In this document: in pieces, positions 1 through 15,328 of the stretch | Layout of the letters: the number at the start of each line of letters is the position of its first letter | Position numbering within the stretch: the first letter of the stretch is position 1 | Assembly: GCA_021414305.1 (NCBI GenBank) | Contig: JAIOOS010000007.1 | Span: 87,507-151,506, forward strand | Source: Burkholderiales bacterium | GTDB lineage: Bacteria; Pseudomonadota; Gammaproteobacteria; Burkholderiales; Burkholderiaceae_C | Length of the DNA stretch: 64,000 nucleotides | Reading direction: 5' to 3' | The notes under the pieces: model-generated | The model's input: the letters and a program-made list of their open reading frames with translations, nothing else | Database searches by the model: none | Told to the model about the DNA's origin: nothing | Translations under genes and position numbers: made by a program

Positions 1-473
1 TCGGTACCGTAGATCGCCGAGGCGCCGTCGCGCAGCACTTCGATCCGGTCGATGGCGTTGAGGGGGATCGCGTTCAGGTCGACCGCCGCAGCGTCGAACG
101 AGTGATTGACGATCCGCCGGCCGTTGAGGAGGACCAGGGTCTTGTTGCCGTTGGCGCCGGTCGGGCCGCCCAGGCCGCGCAGGTCCGCCTCGGCCTTGCC
201 GCCGGTGGTGGCGCCGATCGAGGCGCTCTGGCCGAAGTTCGACTGGTTGGCCGAGATCCGCTGGATCGCCTGCTCGGCGGTGGTGACGCCTTGCCGGGTC
301 AGCTCTTCGAGCTTGATCACGGTGACGGGCAACGCCGTCTCGGCGTCGACGCGCCGGATCGACGAGCCGGTGATCTCGACCCGCTCGAATGTCTGTTGCG
401 CCATCGCCGGCACGACCACGCCGCTACCGAACGCAATCATCAGGCTCGTACAGAGCTTGGTTCTCTTCAACAT
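1..473 (-). CDS. TonB-dependent receptor, N-terminal part (cut by window edge)
   Basis: Outer-membrane receptor gene whose first 157 codons are in the window. The protein opens with a signal peptide (basic start MLKRTK, a hydrophobic run, cleavage near AMAQQ at about residue 26). A plug domain follows, with typical motifs: a TonB-box-like EITGSSIRR stretch, then ADLRGLG, TLVLLNGRR and IEVLRDGASAIYG. The strong ribosome site GGGGAGG lies just upstream of the ATG at 473. It lies 184 bases downstream of the YejABEF-type importer genes on the same strand, so it could supply ligand to that importer; this is inference. The substrate cannot be read from the plug. Confidence 0.9.
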   Translation of the reverse strand, partial: MLKRTKLCTSLMIAFGSGVVVPAMAQQTFERVEITGSSIRRVDAETALPVTVIKLEELTRQGVTTAEQAIQRISANQSNFGQSASIGATTGGKAEADLRGLGGPTGANGNKTLVLLNGRRIVNHSFDAAAVDLNAIPLNAIDRIEVLRDGASAIYGT

Positions 474-657
474 CGGACCTCCCCAGGGACAAAAAGTGGA
501 TCGAATAGACCTAGGCCCCCGCGTCCCTTGCCGGCCCTCTGGATAAGGGGGCCGTACAGGCAACTCGCTCAGGCTGTCACTTCATTGTCACGGAGGCTTG
601 GCCGAGCCTCGACGGGATAGACCCGAATTTTTCGCCGCCGACGCATTCGCGTCTGCT

Positions 658-2546
<1,889 letters not shown>

Positions 2547-2547
<1 letters not shown>

Positions 2548-3989
2548 CAGCTGATCGCCGCGCGCCTGAGGCGCGGGCGGAAGCTCCGGGCGCGCGGGTC
2601 GAAGGCGTCGCGCACGCCGTCGGCGAACAGGTTCGCGGCCAGCACCAGCGTCACCATGAAGACGAAGGCGGAGACAAAGCTCCACCAGACGACCGGGTCG
2701 CCGCTCATCTGGCTGCGCGCCAGGTTGATCATGCCGCCGAAGCTGTTCATCGACGGGTCGACGCCGACGCCCACGTAGGTCAGCACCGCCTCGTAGAGGA
2801 TCAGCTCGGAAAAGCTCAGCACCGTCGTGATCAGCACCAGGTGCATCACGTTGGGCACGATGTGCCGCGCCATGATCCGCGCGTGGCTGACGCCGAAGGC
2901 GGTGGCCGCCTGCACGAAGTCGAGCTCGCGCAGCTTCAGCGTCTCGCCGCGGATCAGCCGGCAGAGCGTCGCCCAGCCGGTCAGGCCGAGGATGACGCAG
3001 AGCAGGAAGATCTTCAGGTCGGAGCGCTCCGAGCCGGTCTCGAACATCTCGGCGTGCTGGTCGAGGTAGACCTGCACCATCAGCACGCAGGCGGCGATCA
3101 GGAGCACGTTCGGCACCGAGGTCAGCGTGGTGTAGACGTACTGGATCGCCTCGTCGACCCAGCCCTTGAAGTAGCCGGCGAGGACGCCGAGGACGATGGC
3201 GAACGGCAGGGTCGCCATCGTCGCCAGGGTGCCGATGACGAACGCGGTGCGCACGCTCTTCAGCGACTGGTAGAGCACGTCGTTGCCGGTCCGGTCGGTG
3301 CCGAGCACGTGGTAGCTGCCGGCCAGCGCGATCACCGGCCCGGCGACGAGGCAGACCACGGCGAAGGTGGCGAGCCCGGCCCGCACCGGGATGTGGGTGC
3401 GGTCGGCGGCGATGTCGCGCAGCGCGCCGCGGGTGCCTGCGTGGGAATGGCGCATCAGGAAGGCGGCGAGCAGCACCGCGAGCGCGGCCACTGCCAGGCC
3501 GCCGGCGAGGCCAGCGAGCACTTTCGCGGTGACGTCGCCCGCCCACTGCGCGTCGGGGTCGGCGAGGTGCACGCCGCCGAACTTCAGCCGGGCGAAGTCG
3601 CGCACCGGCTGGCCGTTCCTCTCCATCGGCTCCTTGATGAAGCTCTTGAAGGCCATCGGCTGCGAGTAGCCGGTCTCGCGGGTCGCGATCTGCCGGGCCA
3701 GCGCCACGTCGAGCACCGACTCGGTCGTCGGGGCGTAGAAGGTGGTCGCGCCGGCCGCGGCGCCCGGCGCGTTCGCCAGGGCGCGGCGGAAGTGGACGCT
3801 GTCGAGCATCGTGACGGTGGCGAACAGGATGAGCACGATCGCCGCGCTCAGGGCGGCCGGATCGCGCAGCACCTTGTCCCAGGTGGCGCGCAGGTTGGCG
3901 CTTCTGCGGACCCGCCAGACGTACCAGACGAGCAGCAGCAGCATCGCCCACAGCACGATGTCGGTCCAGAGAAAGACGAATTGCGGCAT
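2547..3989 (-). CDS. yejE: Peptide ABC transporter permease (YejE type)
   Basis: Inner-membrane permease of the OppC/DppC class, 480 residues. The N-terminal helix VLWAMLLLLVWYVW is followed by a second at about residues 45-60 and a long periplasmic segment. The core of membrane helices from about residue 220 has the permease loop ATAFGVSHARIMARHIVPN, equivalent to the EAA motif that contacts the ATPase. It is longer than typical OppC (about 300) because of the extended N-terminal half, a trait shared with YejE-like proteins. It lies 7 bases after the YejB-type gene and overlaps the ATPase gene by the sequence ATGA, so all are probably co-transcribed. Confidence 0.92.
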
Positions 3990-3996
3990 CAGTCGG

Positions 3997-4980
3997 TCAG
4001 ACGAGGCGGACCCGCGGATCGGCCCAGGTGTAGGCGAGATCGATCGCGATGTAGCTGGCGATGTAGAGCACCGCGCCGACGAAGACCATCGAGCGGACGA
4101 TCGCGAAATCCTGGCCGGCGATCGCCTCGATCACGAACGCGCCGAGGCCGGGAATGCCGAAGAAGCTCTCGAACACCAGGCTGCCGAGGAACACGTACGG
4201 CAGGTACGCGCCGGCGCTGGTGATGATCGGGATCAGCGCGTTCTTCAGCACGTGGCGGAACAGCACGATCGATTCGGGCAGGCCCTTGGCGCGCGCGGTG
4301 CGCACGTAGTCCTTGCCGGTCTCCTCGAGGAACATCGCCCGGTACAGGCGCGACTCCGTGCCCAGGCGCGCCAGCAGCGACAGGCCGATCGGCATGAGCA
4401 GGAACTTCACTGCGTCGAGCCCGCCGGCGTAGCCAGAGATCGGCACCAGGTGGAGGCTGCGGGAGAAGAAGAACTGGCCGACGATGATGTAGAAGAGGCT
4501 CGAGATCGAGAGCATCAGCACGCACAGCACCACGCCCCAGAAATCTATCTTCGAATGGCGGAAGAAGACGAGCAGCAGGGCGAACGCCGTGCTCGCGATC
4601 ACCTGCAGGATGAAGAGCGGCACCGCGAGCTGCAGGCTGACCCACATCCGGGTCTTGATCTCGTGGCCGATGTCGACGCTGCGGCCCGAGTCGGAGCGGC
4701 CGAAGTCGAGCGCGAAGAGGGACACCGAGCGCTCCCAGAGCACCGTGCGCGTGACCTTTGCCGCGCCCTCCTCCTTCGGGTTCCAGTAGAGCGGCCGGTC
4801 GTAGCCGCGCTCGGCCTTCCACTTCTCGATCTGCTCCTGCGTCACCCGCTTGCCTCCGATGTTCAGGCGCGCCATGTCGTCGGGCGTATTGACGTTGAAG
4901 AACAGGAAGAAGGTGAAGAAATTGACCCCGATCAGGATCAGCACGCCGTAGCCGACGCGGCGGATGAGGTAGTTCAGCAC
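3997..4980 (-). CDS. yejB: Peptide ABC transporter permease (YejB type)
   Basis: Inner-membrane permease of the OppB/DppB class, 327 residues. It opens with the family's usual MLNYLIRRVGYGVLILIGV helix. The periplasmic loop contains ARLNIGGKRVTQEQIEKW, and the EAA-like loop reads RTARAKGLPESIVLFRHVL, followed by SLVFESFFGIPGLG, a hallmark of the family. It is separated by 7 bases from the binding-protein gene upstream and 7 from the YejE-type gene downstream. It pairs with the YejE-type protein to form the membrane channel. Confidence 0.93.
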   Translation of the reverse strand: MLNYLIRRVGYGVLILIGVNFFTFFLFFNVNTPDDMARLNIGGKRVTQEQIEKWKAERGYDRPLYWNPKEEGAAKVTRTVLWERSVSLFALDFGRSDSGRSVDIGHEIKTRMWVSLQLAVPLFILQVIASTAFALLLVFFRHSKIDFWGVVLCVLMLSISSLFYIIVGQFFFSRSLHLVPISGYAGGLDAVKFLLMPIGLSLLARLGTESRLYRAMFLEETGKDYVRTARAKGLPESIVLFRHVLKNALIPIITSAGAYLPYVFLGSLVFESFFGIPGLGAFVIEAIAGQDFAIVRSMVFVGAVLYIASYIAIDLAYTWADPRVRLV

Positions 4981-4987
4981 GAGGCGC

Positions 4988-7240
4988 TCAGGCGGCTTCT
5001 GCCACCGGCAGCGGCGCAGGGCCGACAGGCACCGCGGTCGCCCTCTGCCGCGCCTGGTAGCCGCGGCGCGCGATCCAGACCAGGCCGAAGGCGAAGGCGA
5101 TCAGCAGCACCATGGGCCACCAGGTCGGCTGGTTCCACTCGGCCTGCTTGGCGACCCTGAGCTTCGGGTCGACGCGGTAGTACTTCGCCATGTCGCGGAT
5201 CAGGATCGACGGCTTGCCGTTGTAGACCCACTGCTGGAAGGCGAGCCCGCCCCAGGGGAAGTAGCCGAACGACCAGGGCGCGTCCTGCTGAACGATCGCC
5301 ACCATCTTGTCGATGATGGCCTGCTTCTGCGGCCCGTCGTCGAGCGCCTGCAGCTCGCGGTACAGCTTGTCGAACTCGGGATTCTCGTAGTTCGAGACGT
5401 TCTCGCCCTGCGACTTCGACTTGCCGTTCGGGCCGTAGAGGAGGAACAGGAAGTTCTCGGCGTCGGGATAGTCGGCGAGCCAGCCCGCCCAGTAGATCTG
5501 GTGCTTGCCCTTCAGCGTCTTGTCCTGGAACTGGTTGAAGTCGGTGGCGCGCACCTCGAGCTGGATGCCGAGCTTGGCGAACTGGCGGACCATCCAGTCG
5601 TTCTCGGTCTTCGCCTCGGGCGTGATCGCGCGCTGGAAGTCGTAGTTGAGAACCAGCGGCTTGCCGCTGACGGCGTCGCGGCCGCCCGGGTAGCCGGCCT
5701 CGGCGAGGAGCTGCTTGGCCTCCTCGATCGAGCGACGCACGATCTTGCCGTTCTCTATCTTGTGCGTCACCGGATTGTGGAAGTCGCCCTGCCCTTCGCG
5801 CGAGCCGAACAGGCCCGGCGGCACCGGGCCCTGCGCGGTCACGCCGCCCTTGCTGAGGAAGATCCGGCCGTAGCCTTCTTCCCAGTCGACGGCGATCGAG
5901 AGCGCCTGGCGGAGCTTGCGGTGCTTCGCCTGCTGCTCGGGCGTGTCGCCGCGGCCGACCACCGGGTCGAGCATGTTGAAGCCGAGGTACCAGTCGGAGA
6001 TGTCGGTCATCAGCGGGAACTTGTAGCCGCGCTCCTCGAACCGGCGCTTGACGTCGTCGGAGTTGTTCGCGTCGTTGCGGAAATCCACGCCCCACTCGGG
6101 CCGCTCGATCTCGGGCACGTCGAGGTATCCCTGCTTGAACTTCTCCTTGCGCGGCACCTTTTCCTTCTCGATCGTCACGTACAGCGTGTCGACGAAGGGC
6201 ATGCGCTTGCCGCAGTCGGCCAGCAGCCCGTCCTTCGCGTCGCTCGCCTCGCCTTCGCAGGGATAGGGCTCGCCGCGGTAGCTCGGGTTGCGCTTCATCA
6301 CGTGGCGGCGGTCGCGGATGAACTCGGTCATCATGAACGGGCCCGTGCCGACCGGCCACTGGTTCAGCGAGAGGCCGTTGTCGTTCATGCCGTGCTGCGC
6401 GTAGAAGGCGTCGGCCTCCCAGGGAACGGGCGCCACGAACGGCATCGCCATCCAGTAGTTCCACTGCGGATACTTGCCCTTGAGGCGGATGCGCAGCAGG
6501 TGCGGGTCGGGGGCGTCGGCGCCCTCGAGCGGCCACTTGCGGAAGTCGAGGAAAGGCTTGTCGCGGATGTCGCGCGGCAGCCCGGCCAGCAGCTTCTGGT
6601 CCTCGGCCTTGATCAGGTCGCCGTAGGCCTTGAGGCCGAGCACGTACTCGGCGAACACCGCGAACACCGGCGCCTCGATCCGCGTCGTGGCGTGGCGCTT
6701 GATCGCATAGACGAAGTCCTCGGCGACGAGCTCGCGCGAGCCCTGCTGCTCGAAGTCCCAGGGCGATCGCTTGTCGCCGAGCTCGGCGCGCGTCAGGTGG
6801 TGATAGAGGTACTCGCCCTTGGCGTTCTTGGCGAACGCCGGATGCGGCGCATACATGATGCCGTGCTTGATCGGAATCTCGTAGACGCTCTGCGCGATCT
6901 GCTCCGGCGCGGCGTCCTCGGGCAGGCGCTGCCCCGCCTTGTCGAGGTAGTAGGGCTTGACCACCTGCGCCGCCGCCTTCGGCACCAGCTCGTACGGGCG
7001 CTTCAGGTAGTGGTAGCCGTAGAGCGGCTCGTAGATCTGGTAGGTGTAGGCCGACTCCGGGTTCGCGTACGACGCGGTCGGATCCAGGTAGCGCGGCGAG
7101 CGCTCGTCGAACGAATAGAAAAGCGTGTTGGTCGCCGCCGAGCCGTCGGGGTACGGGCTGTTGTTGCAGGCCGTGAATGCGAGGGTGGCCGCGAGACAGG
7201 CAAGGCCCCGGGCGATGCGGGCTTGGAGGCGCGGCTTCAT
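4988..7240 (-). CDS. yejA: Periplasmic peptide/murein-peptide binding protein with a C-terminal membrane anchor
   Basis: Family 5 solute-binding protein, 750 residues, much longer than OppA/DppA (about 540). An N-terminal signal ends in the lipobox-like FTAC (Cys25), so the mature protein may be lipidated. The binding fold includes DGSAATNTLFYSF, SVYEIPIKHGIMYAP, RDRRHVMKRNPSY and ALSIAVDWEEGYGRIF. The last 45 residues contain a clear membrane helix (WWPMVLLIAFAFGLVWIA) followed by basic residues, so the protein appears tethered at both ends. It heads the permease/ATPase genes and starts 13 bases after an LD-carboxypeptidase gene, which points to cell-wall peptides as the ligand. That assignment is inference; microcin-C-like or other peptides are possible. 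Confidence 0.88.
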   Translation of the reverse strand: MKPRLQARIARGLACLAATLAFTACNNSPYPDGSAATNTLFYSFDERSPRYLDPTASYANPESAYTYQIYEPLYGYHYLKRPYELVPKAAAQVVKPYYLDKAGQRLPEDAAPEQIAQSVYEIPIKHGIMYAPHPAFAKNAKGEYLYHHLTRAELGDKRSPWDFEQQGSRELVAEDFVYAIKRHATTRIEAPVFAVFAEYVLGLKAYGDLIKAEDQKLLAGLPRDIRDKPFLDFRKWPLEGADAPDPHLLRIRLKGKYPQWNYWMAMPFVAPVPWEADAFYAQHGMNDNGLSLNQWPVGTGPFMMTEFIRDRRHVMKRNPSYRGEPYPCEGEASDAKDGLLADCGKRMPFVDTLYVTIEKEKVPRKEKFKQGYLDVPEIERPEWGVDFRNDANNSDDVKRRFEERGYKFPLMTDISDWYLGFNMLDPVVGRGDTPEQQAKHRKLRQALSIAVDWEEGYGRIFLSKGGVTAQGPVPPGLFGSREGQGDFHNPVTHKIENGKIVRRSIEEAKQLLAEAGYPGGRDAVSGKPLVLNYDFQRAITPEAKTENDWMVRQFAKLGIQLEVRATDFNQFQDKTLKGKHQIYWAGWLADYPDAENFLFLLYGPNGKSKSQGENVSNYENPEFDKLYRELQALDDGPQKQAIIDKMVAIVQQDAPWSFGYFPWGGLAFQQWVYNGKPSILIRDMAKYYRVDPKLRVAKQAEWNQPTWWPMVLLIAFAFGLVWIARRGYQARQRATAVPVGPAPLPVAEAA

Positions 7241-7253
7241 CGAGCTTTCAATG

Positions 7254-11920
<4,667 letters not shown>

Positions 11921-12065
11921 CCCCGGCCGGCGCCGCCGGCTTCTCTCTGCGGGGCCCCCGGGGCCGCGGCGTGCCCGGCCGCGACGCGCGGCGGCGTGCA
12001 ACGCGTGGAACGCCCATGCAACGCACGCCTTTGCACAGTGCAGTCCTCCGCAACGAGGACCCGTC

Positions 12066-12326
12066 ATGCAAGCACAGCAAACCCTTCGCCTCCCGGCCCC
12101 CACGGCCGCGGCCTTCTTCGCCCGGCTGAGCGCCCGGGTGCTCGACGCCTGGCGCCGCCAGCGCCTGCACCGGGCGACCGTCGAGACCCTGAGTTCGCTC
12201 GACGACCGCACCCTGCGCGATCTCGGCTTTCACCGCAGCGAGATCGGCTCGATCAGCGCCGAGATCGGCGGCCGGGCCGAGCTCGACCGGGTCCGCGCGC
12301 AGCTCGGTCACGCCCTGCGCGCCTGA
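12066..12326 (+). CDS. DUF1127 small protein
   Basis: An 86-residue protein with the short DUF1127 motif near residues 45-65 (LSSLDDRTLRDLGFHRSEI), preceded by an arginine-rich amphipathic helix (DAWRRQRLHRATVETL). DUF1127 proteins (YjiS-like) are small RNA- or regulator-linked proteins in proteobacteria; in several species they affect phosphate or stress responses. A GAGG ribosome site lies 8 bases before the ATG. It sits 145 bases after the regulator gene and 37 before the diiron-protein gene, so it is probably the first gene of that unit. Its job here is unknown. Confidence 0.75.
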   Translation: MQAQQTLRLPAPTAAAFFARLSARVLDAWRRQRLHRATVETLSSLDDRTLRDLGFHRSEIGSISAEIGGRAELDRVRAQLGHALRA

Positions 12327-12363
12327 ATTCCAAGTTCCTCCCCACCACCACGAAAGCACAACC

Positions 12364-13335
12364 ATGCAAGCTGCCACCGCCGTTTCCGTTCCCGCGCTCG
12401 CCAAGTCGTCGCACGACGTCGTCGATCGCTACGCCCGCACGATCGAGATCTCCAAGCGCATCCGCTGGGACATCGACCGCGACGTTATCCGCGGCCGAAG
12501 CTTCGACTTCGGCAAGAAGTTCCTGCCCGACGGCCTGTCGAAGGTCGGCGAGCTCGCCTTCCTGCAGCCGGCCGAAGCGCGCCTGCTCTCGCAGATCCAG
12601 GGCCGCACCTACGCCAACATGTTCGCCTTGGTCGAGCGCTTCATCGGCGCCAAGACGGCCGAGCTCGGTCGCAGCCACGCGCTCGGCGACCAGGTCGCGT
12701 TCGAGGCCCTGGTCCGGCTCACAGACGAGGAGCTGAAGCACCAGGAGATGTTCCGCCGCCTCGAGCGCATGGCCGCCCTCGGCATGCCCGCCGGCTACGC
12801 CTTCCTGCCCCAGCCCGACGAAGTGGCCGGCGCGGTGCTGGGCAAGTCGAACTGGGCGGTGCTCGGCCTGACGCTCGACATCGAGCTCTTCAGCCAGGCG
12901 CACTACCGCTCGAGCATCGAGCCCGACGACAGCCTCTCGGAGCTGTGGAAGGACGTGTTCCTGTTTCACTGGAAGGAGGAGTCGCAGCATGCGGTGCTCG
13001 ACGAGCTCGAGTGGCGCCGCGAGGACGCGCGGCTCTCGGGCGCGCAGCGCGACCGCGGGGTCGACGAGCTGATCGAGCTGGTGGGCGCGGTCGACGGCAT
13101 CTGCCAGATGCAGGCGCGCGCCGATGCCGACTTCTTCCTCTCGACGATGCGTCGCCCGTTCGACGAAAGCGAGAGCGCCGCGGTCCATGCGGTCGTGCTC
13201 AAGGCCTACCGCTGGCAATACATCGTCTCCGGCGCCCAGGAGCCTCGCTTCCAGCAGGTGCTGAAGGCGCTGGTCACTCCGGCCCAGATGCAAAGGATCC
13301 TGCAGGCGCTGGCCCCCTTCTTCGCCGAAGCCTGA
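12364..13335 (+). CDS. Ferritin-like diiron protein, function unknown
   Basis: A 323-residue helical protein carrying a complete diiron ligand set in ferritin-like order: Glu91, Glu123-x-x-His126 (DEELKH), Glu174 and Glu206-x-x-His209 (KEESQH). This layout occurs in the ferritin-like superfamily that includes arylamine oxygenases (AurF), fatty-acid desaturases and ribonucleotide reductase R2. No close family can be named by eye. There is no signal peptide, so it should be cytoplasmic. The methyltransferase gene begins 38 bases downstream, so oxidation plus methylation of one small molecule is a reasonable guess. The ribosome site is weak (GAAAG). Confidence 0.75.
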   Translation: MQAATAVSVPALAKSSHDVVDRYARTIEISKRIRWDIDRDVIRGRSFDFGKKFLPDGLSKVGELAFLQPAEARLLSQIQGRTYANMFALVERFIGAKTAELGRSHALGDQVAFEALVRLTDEELKHQEMFRRLERMAALGMPAGYAFLPQPDEVAGAVLGKSNWAVLGLTLDIELFSQAHYRSSIEPDDSLSELWKDVFLFHWKEESQHAVLDELEWRREDARLSGAQRDRGVDELIELVGAVDGICQMQARADADFFLSTMRRPFDESESAAVHAVVLKAYRWQYIVSGAQEPRFQQVLKALVTPAQMQRILQALAPFFAEA

Positions 13336-13373
13336 TCCCCTCTTTCCATTCAACCTCGAGGAACACCGTGACC

Positions 13374-14210
13374 ATGCACAACGCAACCCTCTCCCCGGCC
13401 GCGCCAGGTCCCGACCTGGCCGCCGTCAAGCAGCGGCAGCAGGCCACCTGGGCCGGCGGCGACTACGCCGTCGTCGGCAGCACGCTGCAGATCGTCGGCG
13501 AGACGCTCGCCGAAGCCGCGGACGTGCGCGCCGGCGAGCGCGTCCTCGACGTCGCCGCCGGCAACGGCAACGCCTCGCTCGCCGCGGCGCGGCGCTTCGC
13601 CTCGGTCACCTCGACCGACTACGTGCCCTCGCTGCTCGAGAAGGGCGAGGCACGGGCGCGCGCCGAAGGGCTGGCGATCGCCTTCCAGGTGGCCGACGTC
13701 GAGGACCTGCCGTTCTCGGACGGCAGCTTCGATGTCGTGCTCTCGACCTTCGGCGTGATGTTCGCGCCCGACCACCAGCGCAGCGCCGACGAGATGCTCC
13801 GGGTGCTGCGCGCCGGCGGCCGCCTGGGGCTGGCCAACTGGACGCCCGACGGCTTCGTCGGCCAGCTCTTCAAGCTGATCGGCCGGCACCTGGCGCCGCC
13901 CGCCGGCCTGCAGCCGCCCTCGGCCTGGGGCACCGAGGCGCACTGCGCCGCGCTGTTCGGTGCGAGAGCGATCGAGATGCGCTGCGAGCGTCGCACTTTC
14001 AACTTCCGCTACCGCTCGGCGGCGCACTTCGTCCAGGTATTCCGCGACTACTACGGCCCGACCCACAAGGCCTTCGCGGCGCTCTCCTCTGCCGGCCAGC
14101 AGGCGCTCGAGCGCGACCTCCTCGATCTGCTCGGCAGGCTCAACACGGCGGGCGCGAGTTCGCTCGTCGTGCCGTCCGAGTACCTCGAGACCATCGTCAT
14201 CAAGCGCTGA
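13374..14210 (+). CDS. Class I SAM-dependent methyltransferase
   Basis: A 278-residue methyltransferase of the UbiE/Methyltransf_11 type. Motif I is VLDVAAGNGNASLAAA near residue 60. The acidic end of the second strand is TDYVPSLLEKG, then VADVEDLPFSDGSFDVVLSTFGVMF. The post-motif MLRVLRAGGRLGLANWTPDGF is typical of small-molecule methyltransferases. Two starts are possible: ATG at 13374 (10 bases after GAGGAA) or GTG at 13368 (4 bases after it). I chose the ATG for the better spacing. The substrate is unknown; the neighbouring diiron enzyme may act on the same compound. Confidence 0.85.
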   Translation: MHNATLSPAAPGPDLAAVKQRQQATWAGGDYAVVGSTLQIVGETLAEAADVRAGERVLDVAAGNGNASLAAARRFASVTSTDYVPSLLEKGEARARAEGLAIAFQVADVEDLPFSDGSFDVVLSTFGVMFAPDHQRSADEMLRVLRAGGRLGLANWTPDGFVGQLFKLIGRHLAPPAGLQPPSAWGTEAHCAALFGARAIEMRCERRTFNFRYRSAAHFVQVFRDYYGPTHKAFAALSSAGQQALERDLLDLLGRLNTAGASSLVVPSEYLETIVIKR

Positions 14211-14238
14211 AGCGCACTTTCAACTCCCTGGAGAAGCC

Positions 14239-14712
14239 ATGAAACCCAAACTCCTGCTCAAGTACGAAAACGCGGCGGAAATCGACTCGCGCACCTATGT
14301 CGTGGTCGAGCCCCGACTCTCGAAGCTGTTCGCCGGCATCAAGGTCTCGCTCAAGCCCATCGGCGAGAAGGCGGCGTCGAAGGTGAGCGCGAAGAACCCG
14401 GCGTTCTGGTACGCCACCTTCGTGGCCGACAAGCTCGTTGTCACCCTGAAGATCGGCAGCAGCATGCAGGTCATCGGCGAGTTCGACCTCGGCTCGGTGG
14501 CCGACCCGAAGCGCCGCAAGCAGATCGTCGATTCGCTGAAGGACGAAGGCATCCTCGATGCCGCCGAGGTCGCGGGATTCATGCGCCGCCATCCCGACAA
14601 GACGCGGCTCGCCGAGCTGCGCCAGGCCGTCGCCGAAAAGCTCAAGGCGATGGAAGCACTGAAGAACGAGCTGATGACGCTGAAGGCCGAGCTGGCCGGC
14701 AGCGGCGGCTGA
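14239..14712 (+). CDS. Conserved-looking protein of unknown function with C-terminal coiled coil
   Basis: A 157-residue cytoplasmic protein that I do not recognise. The first 100 residues look alpha/beta with many lysines (KLLLKYENAAEID, FWYATFVADKLVVTLKI). The last 45 residues form a probable coiled coil (AVAEKLKAMEALKNELMTLKAEL). A good ribosome site (CTGGAGAAG) precedes the ATG. It lies 28 bases after the methyltransferase and 13 before the DUF3455 lipoprotein gene, so it belongs to the same transcript. No catalytic motif is visible. Confidence 0.65.
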   Translation: MKPKLLLKYENAAEIDSRTYVVVEPRLSKLFAGIKVSLKPIGEKAASKVSAKNPAFWYATFVADKLVVTLKIGSSMQVIGEFDLGSVADPKRRKQIVDSLKDEGILDAAEVAGFMRRHPDKTRLAELRQAVAEKLKAMEALKNELMTLKAELAGSGG

Positions 14713-14725
14713 GCGGGAGGGCTCC

Positions 14726-15256
14726 ATGGAACCGACCCGTTTCCTGCCGACGCTGTTCGCCGCTGTCGTGGGCGGCTGTGCGGCGCTCCTGCCGCCGGCG
14801 AGCGAGCCGGTTCCGGGCCCGCTCGTTCCCGCCGGCGAGACGCCGCGCCTTTCGCTCAGCGCCCGCGGCGTGCAGATCTACGAATGCCGGCGGCTCGACG
14901 GCATGCAGCCCGCCTGGCTCTTCCTCGCCCCGGAAGCGCGCCTGTACGACGCGCGCGGCGAGGCCGTCGGCAGCCATGGCGCCGGGCCGCACTGGCAGGC
15001 CGAGGACGGCAGCCGCATCGTCGGCACGGTGGTCGCCAAGGTCGTGCCGCAAGACGACGACGCGGTCCCCTGGCTGCTGCTGCACACCCGCGGCGCCGGC
15101 GGCGAGGGGCGCTTTTCCGGCATCACCAGCGTGCAGCGGATCCACACCCGGGGCGGCACAGCGCCGGCGCGCCGCTGCGACGAGACCGCGCTCGGCCGGA
15201 CCGAGCGGGTGCCGTACACGGCCGACTACGTCTTCTTCGAAGGAGGTCGGTCCTGA
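14726..15256 (+). CDS. DUF3455 lipoprotein
   Basis: A 176-residue exported protein. A short signal ends in the lipobox VGGC (Cys18). The rest matches the DUF3455 pattern: ARGVQIYECRRL, WLFLAPEARLYDARGEAVGSH, a GPHWQAEDGSRIVG segment, a middle WLLLHTRGAGGEGRFSGITSVQRI, then RRCDETALG and PYTADYVFFEG at the C-terminus. The family is common in proteobacteria and fungi, secreted, and of unknown function. A clear ribosome site (GGGAGG) lies just before the ATG. It is the last gene of the 12066-15256 unit. Confidence 0.8.
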   Translation: MEPTRFLPTLFAAVVGGCAALLPPASEPVPGPLVPAGETPRLSLSARGVQIYECRRLDGMQPAWLFLAPEARLYDARGEAVGSHGAGPHWQAEDGSRIVGTVVAKVVPQDDDAVPWLLLHTRGAGGEGRFSGITSVQRIHTRGGTAPARRCDETALGRTERVPYTADYVFFEGGRS

Positions 15257-15328
15257 GTCTGGGGGCGACTGTTTCTGCCGCCGCGATGAGCGGCCCAAGG
15301 CCGAGGTGGAAATGGGGTCTACTCGGCC

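Noticed and set aside
593..610. Hairpin GAGGCT...AGCCTC after the importer operon
   Set aside because: Only six base pairs and no T run, too weak to call a terminator.
2841..4223. Long plus-strand open frame across the permease genes
   Set aside because: It runs antisense to two clear permease genes, its product is rich in Arg, Gly and His without motifs, and such frames are usual in DNA this GC-rich.
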